This document shows, piece after piece, positions 12,282 to 15,402 of a DNA stretch of 15,402 bases (the first letter of the stretch is position 1; every line of letters starts with the position of its first letter). Location of the stretch: positions 12,207-27,608 of the forward strand of contig DCIS01000167.1 of the NCBI GenBank assembly GCA_002317475.1, given 5' to 3'. The notes below the pieces were generated by a model. That model saw only the letters and a list, made by a program, of their open reading frames with translations. It made no database searches and was not told where the DNA came from. The position numbers were made by a program, and so were the translations under genes. This stretch comes from Prevotellaceae bacterium UBA1720 (GTDB lineage Bacteria; Bacteroidota; Bacteroidia; Bacteroidales; Bacteroidaceae).

Positions 12282-15161
12282 TCACTTCTTATTGAATCTC
12301 CATGCCAGATGAAGGACGGCATAGGATGGGATAACGTTGTAGAAGGTCTCTGTGCGACCTTGGGCATCGATAGAGCGCCGTACGTTGGAGAGGTTTCCGA
12401 GGATGTCCAGGGCGTCAAGATGAATCTGTAACCTGCTGTTGAATATGCTCTTGGTAAGGCGTGCGTTCCAGACTAATTCGTTGGTATTCATGGACTTGTC
12501 GCTGTAGCCTCGACGAGAGTACATGGTAAGGTCTGTGGATGCTTTCATCTGCCATGGCAACTCTATCTGAGCCGTACACCCATAGTCGAAATCACAGGCA
12601 TTGATTGTGATGAAACTATTCCGCTCAGATGCAGAGTGCGTATAGTGCACGTTGGCTACTGTCGCAAACTCCATCTTGTCTGATGGTCGGAAGGTGAGTT
12701 GCAGCAGGTTGTTGAGATAGTTGGAGACAACCACCGACTTCTCCTTGTTGATCATGTCCACTGAGTTGACGTGCTGATAAGAGGCGTTCTCCTTCATCTG
12801 CCATTTCCTTCCTTTGTCAAGATAGAACTCAACCCCCAAAGCAACTTGCATGTTCCAGTTGCCATCTACATTCTCAGGCTTGATCTCCCGTTTGCCAGAG
12901 AGGTAATCGTACAGGAATCCCTGTGCAATGGAATTTTCTGTCGCCACAAAGTTGAAACTGCTGTTAAACAACGTGTTACACTTGAACTTGTCTTTGTAGC
13001 TTGCGCTTATGCTATGTATACGTTCATTCTTTAATTGTGGGTTGTTGTATCGAATATTCAGAGGATCTGTGCTATTGACTGTTGGCACAAGATTCGGAAT
13101 GGAAGGCAAGCTGTTGACCATAGAATATTTGGCGTCGATTCGTCTTCCGCGTTTTGTGTCATCATGAAGGAAAGAAACGGATGGTTGGAACATCTTTGAT
13201 TTTCTTGCCACCGTGGTGTCCTGTCGCTGGACGTGATTCATTCGCTCGTGATAATAGGGAGCCAACATGGAAATCGTTAGCACAGACATTCTGTTGTCTT
13301 CATCAATCTTTGTCAAGTTGTACGCTATTCCAGGTGTAAGGCTGGTCGTGCGAGTGTTGCTATAGATGCTGTTCAGCGTGTCCTTGTCCTCGTTGACAAA
13401 CAAAGGATTGTTGGCTTTCTGGTGACTGTAGGCCATACTGAAATATGGAATGATGTATTGCAGAAGTTTGGTGTTCTTGGTCAGCCTTATAGGCATCTGA
13501 GGAGAAATCCTGACATCTTGACTCTGTCCCGAATGTGGCATGTGGCGCTTCTGCTTCGTTGCCGATAGTTGTGAGAGGGGATAGTCGAGCAGATAGTTCT
13601 CGTAGCTTTTATCGGCATTGTCCTTTATCTGGTAATGACCCGTAATGAGGACATCCAACATGTCGTTATGTGCCGGAGTGAAATTGAAGGTCCAATCGCC
13701 GCTTGTATCGAGCCAATGGCCAGTGCCGTGGTGTTGGGATGTGGAGCGATTGATGGCATATTGGCGCAACAAACCGCCTGCATTAGGTGCTGCGATACTG
13801 TCCATCCATGCCTTGCCCCATTGGGTGAACATGTTGTCTGTAAATGAGGTGCTGGCACTTTGCGTATTGTTGGCATATTTCAAGTAGTATAACTGTGGCT
13901 TGAAATTGAAGTAGATGTTCTTGTACCATTGCGTGGCATGCGTCGTACGGAACAATAATTCCTGAATGGAATATACGGAATGGTCAAAACTCATTTTCCT
14001 GTAGAACGACCTTCCAAAGGTATTGCCATGCTGAAGGTATTGCTCTGAAAGAGAGTTGTTGGCCTCGTCCTTCTCCTGATAGGAATAATTCACAGAACCA
14101 TAGTAGCGAAGGTGGTCAACGCTGCCATAGGTATAGCTGACTCCTGTGCTGTAAATGTCCTTCTTGCCTTCAGTCTGAGTCAGTGCTGACCAGTCGCCAT
14201 TATCTCCGGGATTGTGATCGTCATTCAGATTGTTGGCATTGCCGTAAAGCATCAACCGTGACTTGTCCGAGAAGCGCAAACCGAACAATCGTCCCATGAA
14301 CTTTGCCTCGCGTTTCTCATCGTTGTTGTAGAGTGTGCTGCCTGCTCCGCCATCAGCATTGGCCAACCACCCTGTATGGTAGTCGCGTTTTAAGTCAATA
14401 TCCATGACGAGCTCTTTGGGAACAGACTTCTCTTGGTTCGTGCCAAGCACAGAGAGGGGTGTTCGCTCGTATGATTTCACCTTCTTCACCATATAGGCAG
14501 GCATGTTCTCCAGCAACAGTTCGCGATCAGCATCCATAAAGTCCTTGCCATTCAGCAATAGTGATTCCACACGCTGGCCATTGACCGTTATCTCACCACC
14601 ATCCTTCAGTTCCACCCCGGGCAGTTTCTTTATCAGCGAACGGAGCATGGAGCCTTCAGATAGGTTGAAGGCATCGGCATCATACACCAGCGTGTCTCCA
14701 TCCATATAGAATTTCAGTTTGGTGGCTTTAACTACAAGTTCGTCAAGATTTATCTCATTCCTTTTAGGTAGTTTATGCAGATAAGCTGCCTTCATCTCGC
14801 GGTATTGCTCACTCTTGTACAACCTTGAGATGTCGATTGGTACAAACTTGTCATCATACCCATCTGCCTCAATGTGGATGAGGTATTTGCCTGCTGATTT
14901 CAGTTTGGTCTGTACATAACAAAGCCGCTGACCTTGACGGCTGGCACGTGTTACTTGTGCGCTGTCCACAAACGAGCTGTCCTTGGCCAGAAGCAGTCGT
15001 GCTGTCATGGTGGAATCTACGTCATCGTGTGTGAGGTGATCCTTGACGCGCATGTAAACGGTCAGTTCGCGTTCCTTGGTTTTACTTTCTTGTGCCATGC
15101 AAAAACCATTCACGAGTAAGTAAAGCAGAAAGTGCAAAAGCAGAATGATAGTTTTTCTCAT
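12282..15161 (-). CDS. Outer-membrane beta-barrel protein, TonB-dependent-receptor-like
   Basis: A 959-residue predicted outer-membrane protein. Residues 1-23 form a signal peptide (MRKTIILLLHFLLYLLVNGF, cleavage likely after CMA). Residues about 30-130 look like a CarboxypepD-regulatory-type beta sandwich. A plug-like domain follows at about 135-270 (LDELVVKATK, LIKKLPGVELKDGGEITVNG, LLLNGKDFMD). The rest is a large barrel of alternating aromatic and polar strands, ending in HLAWRFNKK. It resembles the Bacteroidota outer-membrane beta-barrel (OMP_b-brl_3) group rather than SusC: no SusD gene follows, and the next element is a terminator. The ligand is unknown. The ATG at 15161 gives the signal peptide directly. 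The promoter lies 40 bp upstream, with a 13-bp direct repeat pair before it that suggests activator control. Confidence 0.9.
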   Translation of the reverse strand: MRKTIILLLHFLLYLLVNGFCMAQESKTKERELTVYMRVKDHLTHDDVDSTMTARLLLAKDSSFVDSAQVTRASRQGQRLCYVQTKLKSAGKYLIHIEADGYDDKFVPIDISRLYKSEQYREMKAAYLHKLPKRNEINLDELVVKATKLKFYMDGDTLVYDADAFNLSEGSMLRSLIKKLPGVELKDGGEITVNGQRVESLLLNGKDFMDADRELLLENMPAYMVKKVKSYERTPLSVLGTNQEKSVPKELVMDIDLKRDYHTGWLANADGGAGSTLYNNDEKREAKFMGRLFGLRFSDKSRLMLYGNANNLNDDHNPGDNGDWSALTQTEGKKDIYSTGVSYTYGSVDHLRYYGSVNYSYQEKDEANNSLSEQYLQHGNTFGRSFYRKMSFDHSVYSIQELLFRTTHATQWYKNIYFNFKPQLYYLKYANNTQSASTSFTDNMFTQWGKAWMDSIAAPNAGGLLRQYAINRSTSQHHGTGHWLDTSGDWTFNFTPAHNDMLDVLITGHYQIKDNADKSYENYLLDYPLSQLSATKQKRHMPHSGQSQDVRISPQMPIRLTKNTKLLQYIIPYFSMAYSHQKANNPLFVNEDKDTLNSIYSNTRTTSLTPGIAYNLTKIDEDNRMSVLTISMLAPYYHERMNHVQRQDTTVARKSKMFQPSVSFLHDDTKRGRRIDAKYSMVNSLPSIPNLVPTVNSTDPLNIRYNNPQLKNERIHSISASYKDKFKCNTLFNSSFNFVATENSIAQGFLYDYLSGKREIKPENVDGNWNMQVALGVEFYLDKGRKWQMKENASYQHVNSVDMINKEKSVVVSNYLNNLLQLTFRPSDKMEFATVANVHYTHSASERNSFITINACDFDYGCTAQIELPWQMKASTDLTMYSRRGYSDKSMNTNELVWNARLTKSIFNSRLQIHLDALDILGNLSNVRRSIDAQGRTETFYNVIPSYAVLHLAWRFNKK

Positions 15162-15200
15162 GATGTGCGAAATATTTATTGGTTTGAAAAATCACGTCGG

Positions 15201-15232
15201 CAAAGTTAGCGACACTTTTTCACCCCTCCAAA
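15201..15232 (-). promoter_or_regulatory. Promoter of the outer-membrane protein gene
   Basis: Minus strand TTTG (15232-15229), 20-bp spacer, TAACTTTG (15208-15201): a full consensus match. Transcription should start near 15194, giving a leader of about 33 nt. Confidence 0.8.
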
Positions 15233-15237
15233 CATTA

Positions 15238-15270
15238 GGGATAATCGCACTTGATTCGGGATATTCGCAC
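15238..15270 (-). repeat. 13-bp direct repeat pair, likely activator-binding site
   Basis: On the minus strand GTGCGAATATCCC (15270-15258) and GTGCGATTATCCC (15250-15238) match at 12 of 13 bases and start exactly 20 bp apart, about two helical turns. The nearer repeat ends 5 bp before the -33 box, the position expected for an activator touching RNA polymerase. The binding protein is not known; a LytTR or response-regulator dimer would fit the spacing. Confidence 0.7.
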
Positions 15271-15309
15271 AAAGATGGGATGAATGGACAAGTATGCTGT
15301 TTTGACGAA

Positions 15310-15342
15310 TTTGCTTGAGGTGGGTTCTATAAATTAGCTTTG
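15310..15342 (+). promoter_or_regulatory. Divergent promoter for a gene at or beyond the right edge
   Basis: TTTG (15310-15313), 21-bp spacer, TAGCTTTG (15335-15342) fits the Bacteroidota consensus on the plus strand. The last 50 bases hold an open frame that includes GTG and ATG codons (ATG at 15394 in GTGATGCGGGCA), but too little remains to call a gene. Confidence 0.5.
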
Positions 15343-15402
15343 TTAGATTTTGGGATTATTTTCGAGATCAAAGTGTTAGTGAATGAAGGCGTGATGCGGG
15401 CA

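Noticed and set aside
12282..15161. SusC of a SusC/SusD polysaccharide utilisation locus
   Set aside because: No SusD-like lipoprotein follows; the next element is a terminator, and the barrel resembles the OMP_b-brl group instead.

Overview
The window looks like the chromosome of a member of the Bacteroidota, most likely Prevotella or a close relative. Four things point there: promoters of the form TTTG-N19-21-TAnnTTTG before almost every gene, no obvious Shine-Dalgarno sequences, an outer-membrane beta-barrel protein of the CarboxypepD_reg/OMP_b-brl type, and Bacteroidota-like PurA, HisS and M49 peptidase sequences. No rRNA, tRNA, CRISPR array, insertion sequence or prophage gene was seen.

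Left part (1-6970, all on the minus strand). The 5' part of purA (adenylosuccinate synthetase) runs off the left edge. Upstream of it lies a tight three-gene unit: an AraC-type HTH regulator with a 49-residue lysine-rich tail, an M49 (DPP III-type) metallopeptidase that starts at a GTG overlapping the regulator's stop codon, and an AlkD-like HEAT-repeat protein 16 bp further on. Before that, with its own promoter, is a 919-residue protein built almost only of coiled coil. It carries a CxxC zinc hook at its exact middle, like the apex of SbcC/Rad50, but has no recognisable ATPase head. This is the most unusual gene in the window.

Middle (6970-11340, plus strand). hisS diverges from the coiled-coil gene through overlapping promoters and ends at a clear terminator. 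Next is a monocistronic L-fucose/L-arabinose isomerase-like gene with very strong codon bias, which suggests high expression, and an unusual four-cysteine cluster next to a putative metal ligand. A strong terminator follows. Then comes a 300-bp spacer with three tandem 11-bp repeats and a 21-bp-period direct repeat, ahead of a gene for a membrane-anchored LytTR transcriptional regulator.

Right part (11340-15402). On the minus strand is a MntA/HepT toxin-antitoxin pair (nucleotidyltransferase antitoxin, RX4HXY toxin), more A+T-rich than its neighbours, with its own promoter and terminator. Upstream of it is a 959-residue signal-peptide-bearing outer-membrane beta-barrel protein with no SusD partner. 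Its promoter is preceded by two nearly identical 13-bp direct repeats exactly 20 bp apart, a likely activator site. A divergent promoter at 15310-15342 points to a rightward gene that begins at or beyond the right edge.

All function calls come from motifs read by eye; no database search was run.
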